In this document: positions 13,600 through 25,296 of the stretch, piece by piece | Layout: every line of letters begins with the position of its first letter | Numbering within the stretch: the first letter of the stretch is position 1 | Assembly (NCBI GenBank): GCA_963920635.1 | Contig: OY987304.1 | Location: 35,836,365-35,900,364, forward strand | Length of the DNA stretch: 64,000 nucleotides | Direction: 5' to 3' | DNA from: Pseudeuparius sepicola | Taxonomy: Eukaryota; Arthropoda; Insecta; Coleoptera; Anthribidae | Translations under genes and position numbers: made by a program | Notes under the pieces: generated by a model | Told to the model about the DNA's origin: nothing | The model's input: the letters and a program-made list of their open reading frames with translations, nothing else | Database searches by the model: none

Positions 13600-14038
13600 G
13601 AATTTTTAATTGGGTTTTTCGCCACTAAACTTGTTAAAAGACAGCTTTTCAAGTTGCCTGGAAAATTAATAAATTCTTAACAGTAAATGAACGAAACTTT
13701 GAACGTGTAACTCAAAAATAACTTCAAAAAATTTGTTTTCTGACTTTTCTGAGAATAAATCTTCCTCCTTTCTCAAAGATCATGTTACCACATAACACCT
13801 AATGTCATGTGAAAGTGAAATGACAGATTAATAAATTTCAGGTTAAAATGTCATGACAACAGAAACAATAGCCTAGCCACCTGCCTGATATTGTACCCTG
13901 TGTTACCCTAATTATCTATAATAACTTCTCTTTGAATAAGTGGCAATAATATTTTACTGAATTCCACTGAACATTCAGCAACACAGTTGTCCGTATTTCC
14001 TAGAATAAATGCTGATTCTTTAATGTTTCGTCTATTTC

Positions 14039-14413
14039 CTATTTCTTCTTTGAGAATTGGTTTGGACCTACCCCACAAAATCCTATGATTGTTATTAAGT
14101 GTTCACATATTTTCGACTTCGACATTTTATTTTGCCTGATATAATTTTTATGTTCTTTTAAACGAACATTAGGGGGCCTACAAGTCTCCCCAACATATGT
14201 AGAACTTTCCACATTCGCAAGGAATTTTGAAATTTTATAAATGCAATTTTTTGAGCTTTGTACCTCATTAAATGGTTTCGTTTTAACTAACATCGATCTT
14301 AATGTATTTATTTTTTGTTTTAAATACTGTTCTGACACAATCAAAATAAGGAAAAAAATACCAATTGGACAATGGTCAAAACAGCATTGGTTTTCTTGAA
14401 ATAGGGTGTTCAA
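14039..14413 (-). pseudogene. GIY-YIG endonuclease fragment of Penelope-like element
   Basis: The reverse strand reads about 124 residues without a stop. The second half has the hallmark of the Penelope-like endonuclease: CIYKI, then YVGETCRP, VRLKEHK, and a following CEHL. This is the YIG-like motif with the Arg/His-containing helix that cuts target DNA. The N-terminal part (residues 1-60) matches only loosely. The frame has no link to the RT part because other repeat DNA lies between them. It cannot make a functional protein alone. Confidence 0.8.
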
Positions 14414-14996
14414 CTTTTGTTAAATTCGATCCTTTCCATTTTGAAAGCTAATAAGTTTTGGTACATTGTTCATAGGAATTTTTTTCTCAGTTTAAATGGT
14501 ATAGTCGGTGTGTAACGTTTGAAATCGGTAGGTTAAAATTTTATGTTTCGAATGTTGAAGTTAATAGGTGTTTTGGGGCACGTTTTGCCAATTTCAACGC
14601 AAACGGTTGATTTTATCGTTATGAAACAAGAGTATACTTTTGTTACAAAATGAAAAGATACACTGAAATGATGGACCTGCAAGACCAAAAAGATAACCCC
14701 AAAAATGTTTGAGCAAAAAAATTAATAGGGGCTATTAGTTTTTATCCTTTCTTAGGGCACTGTGTAAATGAATAAACTACCCTAAGGCGTCTTCCAGTAA
14801 GTAGATATCACATACCAAATTTCAAATTTTTAAGTAGCGCCGTTATTGAGATATAAATGAAAAAAATATACTTTTGGGTCACCCTATAGACCCGAATAAC
14901 TTGGCAAGGAAAGCCCAAATCGAAAAATTTTATATGAAAGACCACCTGCCGAATACCCCTTTAAAGTATTTACTATACATTCTGACTCACCCTGTA
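14414..14996. mobile_element. Repeat DNA inserted in the Penelope-like element
   Basis: This composite separates the RT and endonuclease parts. It ends CACCCTGTA|TA at 14996 and has another CACCCTATA end near 14880-14888. The part at 14440-14700 is related to the arms of the snapback element at 57459-58502 (shared CGTTTGC-type, AAACAAGAGT and GGACCTGCAAGACCAAAAAG blocks). It belongs to the TACAGGGTG-ended family found across the window. Borders are approximate. Confidence 0.6.
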
Positions 14997-15103
14997 TATT
15001 TAATTTCCTCCTCAAATTTTGTTTTATATAAATGTTTAAAATTATACAAATTTTGTGTTATTAGAATAAATCGTTTTAGCCCTGTCACATAAACTTTTGA
15101 TTA

Positions 15104-15501
15104 CTAATGTTTTAACACTAATATAATGATTGGAGTTAAAATCGAGATATCTATTAGTATGTGTTGGTTCTCTATAGACACTAGTTTCAGTATAGAAACA
15201 TCTAAGAAATGTAATTGATTATTATTTTCAATTTCTAAGGTAAACTTAATAGAAGGTTCTTGTGAGTTTATAAAATTTAATAATGAATTTAAAAGATCTA
15301 CTCCATATGTTCTCATTTAACAAATATATCATCTCCATATCTCCACCAAACATTAGGTTGTTGAACATATCTAGTCAACTCATTTTGTTCAAAACCTTCC
15401 ATGTATAAATTGCTTATGAATGGTGATAAAGGAGACCCCATAGCCATTCCAAATTCCTGCTGGTGAAATTCATTTCCTAGTTGAAAATAAGTGGTTAACA
15501 C
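15104..15501 (-). pseudogene. Reverse transcriptase fragment of Penelope-like element
   Basis: Two adjoining - strand frames (15501-15313 and 15316-15104) carry Penelope-type RT motifs. The first has GMAMGSPLSPF followed by ISNLYMEGFE and the catalytic RYGDDIFV. The second continues with a LHFLDVSI-type segment. They are in different frames, so there is a shift near 15313. The rest of the RT and thumb is missing. The catalytic YxDD-type motif survives as YGDD. This is a dead fragment. Confidence 0.85.
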
Positions 15502-15910
15502 AGTGTTAAGTTATTAATTTATTAAGTTATTTTCGAGTTACACGTTCAAAGTTTCGTTCATTTACTGTTAAGATTTTATTAATTTTTCAGGCAACTTGAT
15601 AAAGTTGTTCTTTAACAAGTTTAGTGGTGAAAAACTCAATTAAAAAATTCAATAGAAGCTGAGATATTATGAATAAAACTATATAAAATAACCATCTTTG
15701 GTTTCTGCTTGCATTTCAGTTTCATAGATACCCTGACTATTTTCCCTCTAACGTTCAAATTAACAATATCAAATCAGCTTTGGCAGCAGTTTATTGCAAT
15801 TTGAATGGTTCAATTAATAATTATTGGAAATAATAAAAAATATTCTCACAGTCCACAGAAAAACTCACATTGACTAGAATCATAAATTTCTGTGTGTGCT
15901 ATAGAGAGAT

Positions 15911-16334
15911 CACGTAAAGGTTGGAATAAATTCGGTAAAATGTTGTACTGTTCGAATGAAAATTAAGCCTGCTTAAAAATGGAACTGCGCAAAAAATAAC
16001 CACTAAAATGTAGGTACAGTCGTCTTATAAAGAAATGTCTATAAACTTATAATTTATGTTAAATTTAAAATTTATGAAATTTTTTTATGTAATATATTAT
16101 TATTATTTGCTTACCGATACAAGGAAAGTGCGTTCTTTTAAATGACGCTATCAAAACTAGTGGTTGCCATTTAAAAAATATATAGATGACGTCATAGCTT
16201 GGTTAGTAATGACGTCAGAAAAACGACAAATATATCAAAATATGCGCCTTTCAAAATTATGTTGGACGTGTCGAAGCGTTTTTTTTTAATCGCACAGTAC
16301 AACATTTTACCGAATTTATTCCAACCTTTACGTG
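15911..16334. mobile_element. MITE with 40-bp perfect TIRs
   Basis: Bases 15911-15950 (CACGTAAAGGTTGGAATAAA...) are exactly inverted at 16295-16334. The 424-bp body is AT-rich and non-coding, with two GACGTCA-like sites inside (about 16189 and 16212). No clear target-site duplication is visible. Confidence 0.85.
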
Positions 16335-16799
16335 CTTACTGTATATTTAAAGTTCGTATAACACATAAGTGTTGACAAGAGATAAGTGCTTATCTGTCTA
16401 TGAGCCTTCAAAAATATTCGTACTCAAATAAATCTATATATTAATTCCATTATGTGATTGTGATAATAAAAATAGTAACTATTCGGTTATTCATAACTTT
16501 TTAGTCAACTGATATGTGAATATAGGTATGCGAAAAACTTCAAGTACAGAGGATTTGACCGGAGAAGTAGGAACTTTCTAATGCGTCTGCATTGGTATGT
16601 CAAACTAGTGCCGCCAATTGCGAAATTATATCTTAAATATGCAAAGGTAGAGAAAGCAATGAGAATAACGGAGAAGCAGTTGTAAACTGGTTTAAATTTT
16701 TGTCAAAAAGCACCTCCAAATTGAATCTTATACAAGCACCTCCAAAAATAATTCTACCTACATACTTAGTACATTATAATTCCAAAACAACAATGAATT
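16335..16799. other. Intergenic DNA, no gene seen
   Basis: AT-rich sequence with no supported feature. Confidence 0.5.
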
Positions 16800-17110
16800 G
16801 CATGTTCTGTTCGCCTGGAGATTCAAAATAATCATAATATTTCTCTCCCCGAAAATTCTCGAAATTATAAATATCTCGGAAGCAACCACACACCTACTTG
16901 TGTGGGGAAATTGTGGCAATAACTATGATGTCGGCTTCATTGCCGTTTGCGGCTATAGGGCCAATTTTTGTTTCCACAGAACTATAGGATAACATTTGTT
17001 CAAGTAGTATGGAAAACCCTAGAAACCCGTATAATAATAGTGAGATTAAGACATTAATAAATCGCACAAAGCTCTTAAGCAGCAATAACATAAATCCACA
17101 TTTTGTCCAT
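16800..17110. repeat. Dispersed repeat, copy 2
   Basis: Second copy of the 9690-10000 repeat, in the same orientation. Shared blocks include the TTGCGGCTA..GGGCC segment and the ACCCTAGAAA segment. This copy lacks the G-rich stretch at 9775-9786. Confidence 0.75.
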
Positions 17111-18819
17111 GAATGAACATAAATGAACATAAATTCAAAATGTGATAGCTGCCGCCGGGGCCGCCATCTTGGTAAAATGGCAGCAAAAGTCAATTTGTCA
17201 GTTTTACGTCTGCTCAATTTAATGAGAATTGTCTGAAATAATATTCTTGTGATTTAGGGACAAAATGTTTTTTCATAGCTCAAATAAAGTAGATTTTACT
17301 TGTCTGCTTCTCATCAATGTATGCAATACCGGTTTCCACACCTATGGCATGTTTTTTATTGCGAGGTTGTCCCGTATGGGCCAGGTATGCCACGCTTACT
17401 GCGTCACTTCAGATAGTTGATGTCGAAGGATAAAATCGCTGTAGGATTTTACCCTTTCCTGGCTTCAAAAAATAAACATTTTGACAAGCAGCACCCAAAG
17501 TAGTTAGGAGAACTATTATAGAATTTTGTAGGTCTCTACGTTTACTGCACATTTATGGAGCTATGAGAAGCAGATAAATAAAAACTTTTTTTGAGGCTTT
17601 TCAACACATTTTGTTCCTTTGCGAATGCTTTTAAGAGAACTTGATATCCAACTGCATAGTTCGTAACTACAGTCTGTAAACAGTAGACAGAAACCATTTG
17701 CACCGTAGACGACAAGCCTAATTACAATAACAAAAGTAATAATAATTGTACCAGAAAGCTCCATCGATAATCGTGTTGAAATAACTAATTAATTGAACTT
17801 ACTAATTGGGAATTGTTAAGATTGTATTGTAATTTGTAATATTTTTTTACATGAGACACAAAGCATAGACAACGACAATTCAATACTGTAGGATATCTCT
17901 TTAAATCCTCTCTTAAAATCTTTCATGTGGCTTACATCTGGAAATTTTCACTGGCAAATATTGTACCGAAAAAATCTGCAAAGTTGTTATCTACTGCGTC
18001 CTTTCACCCTGGCCGTATCTCGTCCGCCCCCGTCCTGCGAAAAATCGAGGACCACCCCCACTCCGTCGCCCTCTTTGTTTCCGTCAAATCCGCCGTTAAT
18101 TATGTACGAAGCCTTATCAAACAATGCCCCAGATGGGGTGGAAGCGGCGGCACGACAAAGGCAGTGAAAAATTATGAAACACCCTCGGCAGGAAGGACCT
18201 AATAAACCTTTGGATCAACCTTTGACTCTGCGGAGGCGGAGGGCTTGCTACGTGTTTCTTAACAACTTTCAGCACATTCATGCTGCACGTGTAAAAGGTT
18301 GACTCTTTTATTTATATTATAATATTATATTTTGTAACCCTAAAAGAAAGTACTTTTAAAAGTAGTGACCTTAGTTTCTAGAAATTCAAACTTATAAAGG
18401 AAAGGTAATGCACCTTTTTTAAATGCCGTTGGGCCGAAAGTTTTATATCAAAATCGCTGGCAAGAAAATAATCCCAGCAAATTTCTGCTCTCTTATACAG
18501 TGCCTATATTGACTAATGACTTACCAGCAAAATACACATACCTACTGTGATGTGGAAGAAACTGATGGAAGTTTTCTAACAGTCAGAATCAGCTTCTCCG
18601 TGTCTCCGTGAACAACGGGCCCTAAACTATCTAATAGATTTTTATTGAAACTTAACACTATATTTATTCGGAATTCTGGCGCAGTCTTTAATGATAAATA
18701 ATGATGGAATCTGGTCTGTTCCGTTGTTAAATTTGGGCCACCCTATTCACAAAAATTCTGAAGCTAATAGTGATTAGTAGAATTTTACATTATTTTATAT
18801 TTTGTCTAGGGTTTCACAA
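17111..18819. other. Intergenic DNA, no gene seen
   Basis: A GC-richer patch lies at about 18000-18240 with two overlapping short open frames, but neither resembles a known protein. The rest is AT-rich. Confidence 0.45.
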
Positions 18820-20510
18820 TTTTCAAGAAACGTCTTGGTCTTGACTTGATCTTGACTTGAATTCAAGAAGTTTTCAAGTCAAGAAATCTGAAACTGTTTC
18901 CAAGACAAGTCAAGATTTTCTATTTCAAGATCAAGATTTCTTGTCAAAAAACCAAGAAATTCTTGAAATTAAGTTTTATTAGTAGAGACTGGATAAAAAA
19001 GCACAAAAAAATTGAAAGAAAGTGCTTAAAAAACAAAAAAAATTACAAAAAAAGCATCAAATAAACAAATTGAGCAAAAATAAATGTTTAAAATTATACA
19101 AATTGTAAAACATCTTAAACGGTTTCTGGTCGAAAAATCTCCCTACAGCCTGAACGGATTTTATAGCTTCTTATAAAATTATTCTACTGGTAGACACATA
19201 ATGTATGCCTGTGTTTAATTTTAACTTTACTACTTTAATTTTGTAATGTATCGTATATGAATGTTTTTTTTTGTATCTCTTGTGACGGATCCTATACAAT
19301 CCAAAAGGAATAAGTAATAATAAATAAATAGAACATACGTGAAAAAGATCAAATAAGCACAAATGGAAAAAAAGCATAAAACCTCAAAAAAAGCAAAAAA
19401 TAAATAAAAACAGCTATCGCAATATACTTAGTTCTGTGTAATTCGTGATGCTAGAGACTGGGAAAAAAACTGCCGCAATATACTTACAGTTTTGCATAAT
19501 TCGTCTAGATTGATTATAAAATTCAGCAATAAGCACAATGCTTAAGGCTCAATGTACAGCACGTATGTGGTGATTTAACATTTTGACCCATAAAATGGCT
19601 TTTTTCAATCTGTAGCGAGTAACACGCAAAATTTTAAATTTTTGTCAATACAAATTTTAATCTAAGTAATTACTCACATTTTGAGACAAAAATTATTTAA
19701 AAATATTTATCACAATGGCCCTTATTAGGCTTTTTGCGCAAATGCTAATAACGGTCATTGTGATAAAGATTTTTTAATAATTTTTGTCTCAAAATGTGAG
19801 TAATTACTTAGATTAAAATTTGTATTGACAAAAATTTAAAATTTTGCGTGTTACTCGCTACAGATCGAAAAAAGCCATTTTATGGGTAAAAATGTTGAAT
19901 CACCACGCACGTGCTGTACATTATGTCTTAAAATCCGGTCACTAATAAATTATTAGTGACTATAAAATAATAATTGCTATGGGTAACTTCCTATAATAAT
20001 TTACTTATGTGCATACTTTAGTTATTAATATGAATAAAAAACACGTCTAGAAAGCATACAAAAATTTATTAATCATAAATAAAAATCTATGATTATGATA
20101 AACAAAACAATATGAATGTTATAACCCAAAGCAAAAAAATAATAATGAACTTAATAAAAATACAACAAGCAAAACAATATTCTTTTTAACACAAAACAAA
20201 AAATAAAAATTAACTTAAAAAATATAACACAGAAATAATAATACCTACTACTTGGACGTATCCAAGTTGGATACGTCGGGATTTGAGAGCCAACACATTA
20301 AACTTGACGCGCCGATTCTTTTCAAATAATTTCAAGAAATTTCAAGAAATCTTGAATTCAAGTCGAGACTTTTGCTTTCAGGAAACCGTCGGCTCAAGAC
20401 ATATTTAATTTCCTGATCTTGAATTTCAAGTCAAGTCAAGAAATTATGTTCAAGTCAAGATTTCTCGACTTGATGAAATCTTAATTTTGTCGTCCTCATC
20501 AAAGCTTCGA
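18820..20510. mobile_element. Element with CTTGA-rich subterminal repeats
   Basis: Both flanks are packed with short iterations of CAAGTCAAG/CTTGACTTGA: about 18825-18970 in one orientation mix and 20320-20480 in the other. Dense subterminal iterations like these are typical of transposase-binding regions in hAT-like DNA transposons. The inside is AT-rich with a nested TTAA-flanked palindrome (19542-19931) and a GACGTATCCA/TGGATACGTC hairpin at 20255-20277. No transposase is present. Exact ends are not resolved. Confidence 0.5.
19542..19931. mobile_element. TTAA-flanked snapback element
   Basis: Arms at about 19550-19725 and 19755-19925 are almost perfect inverse copies (AATGTACAGCACGT... 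to ...ACGTGCTGTACATT). Both outer ends lie next to TTAA (19542-19545 and 19928-19931), which suggests piggyBac-type target use. There is no coding capacity. Confidence 0.8.
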
Positions 20511-22433
20511 GTTTTCTGCTCCTCCAAAAATTATTTCTTCGCAAGTGTTGCTCAAGCTCCTGTTCTATAAAAATCTGGTATAGGTAGGTACATAATAACA
20601 TAAGGGACAAATAATGATCATCACTCATCACATATATAGGTGTTTAAGGTGTGACAAGAAATAAATATGGATTGTTACAGAATCCTTTAGATATAGACCA
20701 AATTAATTATTTTTCTCCTTCTCTTCTCAAATGAGTGATATTCTAGGGCACTGCCTTGCCACCACCCTTCCCAAAGCAACCCAGTTCCCACTAGGCATTC
20801 CCCCGCGTTCCTTGATTTATACTGGCCACCCCCTCCGGAAGCTTTTAATTCGTCAAAGGGGGCGCTGCGCCCCCTGCCTCTCCCCCCATCCAGGGGACGT
20901 AAGCGAGGATTAAGAGGTGTCGACGTGGATTTAAGAGCCCCGCGGTTAACTGCTCCTACGGACATGCCTAATTAGCACCCGGTTTAGTAGTTTATAGTGT
21001 TGGGCCGGTGTGCGGTTCGCCAGGGTTTTAAATGGGGCTGTTAAGGGGGCGAGTAGATAATGATGAGGAAACAAGGGTTGGACGTGATGCAAGACCCAGG
21101 CGGTTAGTTGCATTTACTATAGCTGGTAAGAATGCATGCATATTTTATGGCATCCTTATAATAATATACCTACGAACTTCGTACGTATTGTAATAATAAT
21201 AAAAGGTTTGATTTTAATTAATTTATTTTTAAGAATCGGATGTTTGTGAGCGGCTTAAATTTTCCTTTTAATAACGTAGTTGTTAATTAAAATTTTTAAT
21301 GTACAAGCCTTGATTTGTGACATTACATAGCCGGACTGCTCGGGGTTTCTAGCATAAAAGGAGTGGTGCAGGTAATTAAAGGGTATTTTTAACTCAAAAG
21401 GTTGTGGGCGCCATCTGCATAGACACAGAAAACAAGAAAGATAAATTTTAAATTGTAATAAGTTAAAAATTGAAAATTTACATAAATGAAAATCGAAGTA
21501 ACTTTCAAAACTGAGATTCTAATCAAAATAAAAGATAGATTTTCTTTAACCCAACTAAATATACGGGGTGTTTCTAAATTATGGTGCCAACGTAATAAGA
21601 CAGGTAGAAAATGTCTTTTTGAACAAAAAGTTTCTTATAAACATGGGTCCGAAAATAATAAAAAAGTTACAGGGTGATACATGTACACTATGTACAGTAT
21701 AAAAAACACATTTTTCGCAAAAACTTCTACAACAGTTATGCAATTTAACTTAAACTTGGTGCAGTCCATTAGTGGCTGAAGTGCCACAATTTCGTGTAAA
21801 AACAATTTATTCCCATCACCCAGAGGCGGAGGGGCGGGGTAGCGAAATGGGTTTTATACTCGTAACTTTTTTGAGGTTATCTTTTTGCTCTTGCAGGATC
21901 GTCATTTTAGTGCATCTTTTCATTTCGCAACAAAAGTGTACTCTTGTTAACAAGGGCCTACCGGCTCCGCCGGACCCATAGGACCTTGCTTTGGCTCCTA
22001 GTGCTGGGTAGTAATAGGTGTGCATACTTTATCGTCTACAGGTCGCAGTTTTCGATTTTTCGAGCCCAAATTTGGCGTACGGCCGACCGAGCTGATGGGC
22101 AAGAGGCCTTTTGATGGGCGTCCGAATCGGAAGAGCCGTTCGGCCCCTGGAAAATTTTCTTCCCATTTTTTTCGATTTTTTTGGGAAATATGGCTAGGGA
22201 TTCGAACGGAAAGCGCCGGTCGAGTTCAGTTTTCGCGTGGTGCCGCGGAGGGATATGGGCCTCCCTCCTGAGAAAGAGCCCCCCCGATCGAAAAAGCCGT
22301 TCGGCCGTTTGGTTCCCTTTTGGGCCGCTTTTTTTCGCGATTTGGCAAGGTCCGCGGGATCATACTGTATTTTTATGTAAAATCTCGTAGAATGATGACA
22401 CGGCTAACTAACTACAATCGAACATTTTTCCAG
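20511..22433. other. Intergenic DNA with GC-richer patches and repeat fragments
   Basis: GC-rich patches lie at about 20760-20960 and 22030-22370. In the second, a unit around AGCCGTTCGGCC occurs twice (about 22125-22190 and 22285-22350). Fragments of TACAGGGTG-family repeats occur at 21560-21690 and 21860-21960; the latter matches part of the snapback at 57459. No gene is supported. Confidence 0.45.
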
Positions 22434-22509
22434 TGGCGAAGTATAGCGCGGTGGCAGCGTTCTGGGCTCATAACCCAGAGGTCCGGCGTTCGAAACCGCG
22501 CTCTGGGGC
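22434..22509 (+). pseudogene. tRNA-Met(CAT)-like sequence, probably pseudo or SINE head
   Basis: A good anticodon arm (CTGGG-CTCATAA-CCCAG, anticodon CAT at 22469-22471), a D stem GCGC/GCGT and a TTCGAAA T loop are present, as are A-box (TAGCGCGGTGG) and B-box-like elements. However, the T stem has two mismatches and the acceptor stem pairs at only about three of seven positions. A T-rich run follows at 22512. It is therefore a decayed tRNA gene or the tRNA-derived head of a SINE, not a working tRNA. Confidence 0.6.
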
Positions 22510-23429
22510 AAGCTTTTTTATTTATTTATTTTTTCTAAAGTATTTTTAAAAACTATTTAGAGTTAAATATTGTACCGTGGTATGGAACCCTTCGTGTACG
22601 AGTTCGACTCGCACTTGGCCGATTTTTAACTTTAAGTATACCTACTTTTGTATTGTAATAGATAGTTGCAGTATTTGGCACTGCAGGAACATGCCGCAGA
22701 GACGAGTTACAGAAATTACCATTAAATGATATTATAACTACATGGATTCTATCATAACTGTGAAAATTCCCGATAGCAAGACAAACAAACCTGGATCATT
22801 ATTTGTAATAAGCCGTAAAATTAGAAGTTTTAATTTTTATAACGGAAAATGCTTCATTCAACCTGTTGGTATAAATACTTTTGGTAAAATTTCAATTTCT
22901 AAAAAAAACTGAAAAAGCTGCTCAAATTCTGGAAGGTGAACCAAGTACCAATACCGGAAACTTCACAAAAATTCGAAAAATAGTTTTAAGTGAAGAACCT
23001 GAGACTTTCACAGGCAATGAAGAAAACAAAATTCAAAAAAATACTGGAAATGAAGTTTGCCCATCGACTGCGTCTCGAGCTGAAAACTTCATGCCTCCTG
23101 CAACAAATATACACTTTTTGCGCTAGTTACACAAATAACTATTTTTCTAAGTGAATTGTGTTTTTGCAAAGCAAAAAGAGAAACTTCTTCAGGGTATATT
23201 AGGTGTCTCAAATAAAGTCCGATTATATCCTCAGTTTTTGAAATAAAAAGCCCAGCTTAAAACCAGAATGATGCAGTTTTCTCTCGAGAATCCTAATCTA
23301 GCTTCAGAATTTATATACAGGGTGTTCTCGAAAAGTTAAGGACAAAAATACAGGGTGTCTATTTATGAAGGGCCACTCGAGAAAATCTTGACAAATATGC
23401 ACTTTTCTGAGAACTTTATTTGAAAAAAA
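22510..23429. other. Intergenic DNA, no gene seen
   Basis: At 22575-22625 there is a repeat-like segment with a GAGTTCGACTCGCAC palindrome. TACAGGGTG ends occur near 23317 and 23340. A short open frame at 22881-23126 is not recognisable. Confidence 0.4.
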
Positions 23430-24035
23430 AAATTGCTTTTTCTTGAAATCGGCAGTAAAGTGTCCCAAAATCGTCATTAAAAGCACACAAATCGTACAAT
23501 AATGGGCTACAATATTGTACGATTTTTTCAATAAGTAGGCCTTGGCGAGATGTAAACATCAAACTTCAGATGGGGAGCAATCGCCCCTCAAAAGTGACCA
23601 AATATTCAAAACCCGGCCGATAAAGGCCCATTTAACTTTTCGTACACATTGCGAAATTGTTTCCTATAGAAGCGCAATCCTTCAGTATACATATTTTAGT
23701 AGGTTTGAATATCAATAGCTTTGTTGTGGAGGCTGCACAAGAAGCAGCAGTTTGGTTTTTCTGTATGAAGGTGCCGTGTCTTGTCTTACTTGACCTGGGT
23801 AGAGTGATCGTCAAAGTCAAGCAACGGCGCGCGTAGTCAGTTCATGGACGGGTGATCCCTTATTATTATTTTCTTGCCTAATAAAACATTTTTTTTCCGA
23901 TTTCAAAAAAAATATAATATGTACCGCGGCACTGAAGTTCCTTTTATGACTCATGTGGTTTATTTGCCTCGGCCAGAGGCCTCGGCAACTAAATTCCACA
24001 TGAGTCATAAAAAGTTGAACTTCAGTGCCTTGGTA
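23430..24035. repeat. Dispersed 600-bp repeat, copy 1 (THAP-element leader)
   Basis: Nearly collinear with 60845-61448, sharing long blocks such as TGTACGATTTTTTCAATAAG, GGCGAGATGTAAACATCAAA and TTCATGGACGGGTGAT. It ends in a strong hairpin (23921-24035: GACTCATGTGG/CCACATGAGTC arms around GCCTCGGCCAGAGGC). In the other copy, a THAP-domain start codon follows this hairpin; here it does not. Confidence 0.85.
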
Positions 24036-24086
24036 CATAAATAACTATTTTGATAAGCTAACTTTGCGTTCCATAGCCTACTTTCC

Positions 24087-24626
24087 AAGATATTTTTCAA
24101 AATCCCGAAAATCGTCGAAATTTCTTCAGCATGTAACTTTTTTGTTTCAAGAGTTACCGAAAAAAATTGTAATAAAATTTGTGGGCAAAACTGATTGCTT
24201 TAAACCTAGTTTATCAGAATTTGGAAAAAAAACATGGTTTGTTGTGTGCTCTCCATTTTTTTTATTTATAGCTGTCATGCATACTAGAAAATTTTAAAAA
24301 TGTGAAAAATGCGCAAGATACCGATACCTCGCAAGACATTTCCAAGATTTCCAATGTAGTATGTTGAGAAAAAAATACCTAAAACATGAAGAAGGTACAG
24401 GATTCGAGGCCACGGCTCGCTACAATAAAAAGGTCACATTTTTCGGTGGGTACTAAGAGAGCACCCATTAAACCGTGGCATTGTTTTAAATTCTGATAAA
24501 GTAGGCTTAAAGCAATTAGTTTTGCCCACAAATGACATTGGGGAAATTTTTTCGGTAACTCTTGAAACAAAAAAGTTACAGACCGAAGAAATTTCGGTAG
24601 TTTTCGAGTTTTTCAAAAATATCTCT
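24087..24626. mobile_element. Snapback element
   Basis: About 168 bases at 24087-24254 recur in inverse at 24457-24626 (for example AGTTACCGAAAAAA / TTTTTTCGGTAACT and GGGCAAAACTGATTGCTTTAA / TTAAAGCAATTAGTTTTGCCC) around a 200-bp loop. Open frames on both strands are by-products of the palindrome. Confidence 0.75.
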
Positions 24627-24800
24627 GAGAGTGGTATTTTCTCAATTCGTCCGTCGCATTTCGGGCGTGCTCAAAAATCTACCTAAATCCGTCGCAACTC
24701 GGGCGTCTCGAAAAAGACTATACCTAATAGTTCGCAATTCGGGCATAATATTGAAGGGTTACACTGTACCCTGAATCATGAAATAATTTTATGGTAAATG

Positions 24801-24914
24801 TACAGTCCTGACAGTTATTGCCACCATGCACTTTTAAAATTAAATGCCAAAAATAAAAAAGAACTACTTATACCATGACGAATTAGGTGTACGTTTTTTT
24901 TTAACAGGACTGTA
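24801..24914. mobile_element. Tiny Tc1/mariner-type MITE
   Basis: 114 bp bounded by TACAGTCCTGACA and its inverse TAACAGGACTGTA. The ends lie on TA, fitting Tc1/mariner target choice. Non-coding. Confidence 0.6.
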
Positions 24915-25296
24915 TGTATGCCAACAATAGTCAGTAATCCAAAAATACCTACATGTTTTTGTATATATGTCGCAGCCAACTAGCTTAATCAGCCGTTCAG
25001 TTAACAGCCTAGCCGTTTCACTAAACGACATAAGACTGAGGAAATTCTTTTTATAATAATTTTGAGAAATAATTTTCTTTTATTGTAGTCGATTTTTTAG
25101 TTTTACTTTTTAAGATTAAATGTTAAATTTCAGTTTTTATTAAATAAAAATCGCCAACCCTGATTGATATAATCTTTCTTAATATAATATTTAAATATCA
25201 TTTGAAAATTCCAATTACCTGCTCATCCCTAACGACCTAACAGATATAAATTGCGGCAAAAAATCATTTTATCTTATTTTCGATCAAGATTTTGAA

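Larger units (their letters stand above)
13600..15650 (-). mobile_element. Degraded Penelope-like retroelement
   Basis: The - strand encodes, in order, reverse-transcriptase fragments (15501 down to 15104) and a GIY-YIG endonuclease fragment (14413 down to 14039), the RT-then-EN order of Penelope-like elements. About 125 bp at 13600-13725 is present in inverse at 15524-15650, so the element is bounded by inverted arms, as many Penelope-like insertions are. The coding region is broken by stops and by inserted repeat DNA (about 14414-14996). Confidence 0.8.

Noticed and set aside
17925..18202. Two overlapping frames in a GC-rich patch
   Set aside because: Neither frame has a recognisable domain and both are short.
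22575..22625. Second tRNA-like T-arm (GAGTTCGACTCGCAC)
   Set aside because: No anticodon or acceptor arm is present; palindromic repeat sequence only.
24025..24616. Similar frames on both strands (ELPKK...VGKTDCFKP type)
   Set aside because: They are mirrored arms of a snapback element.
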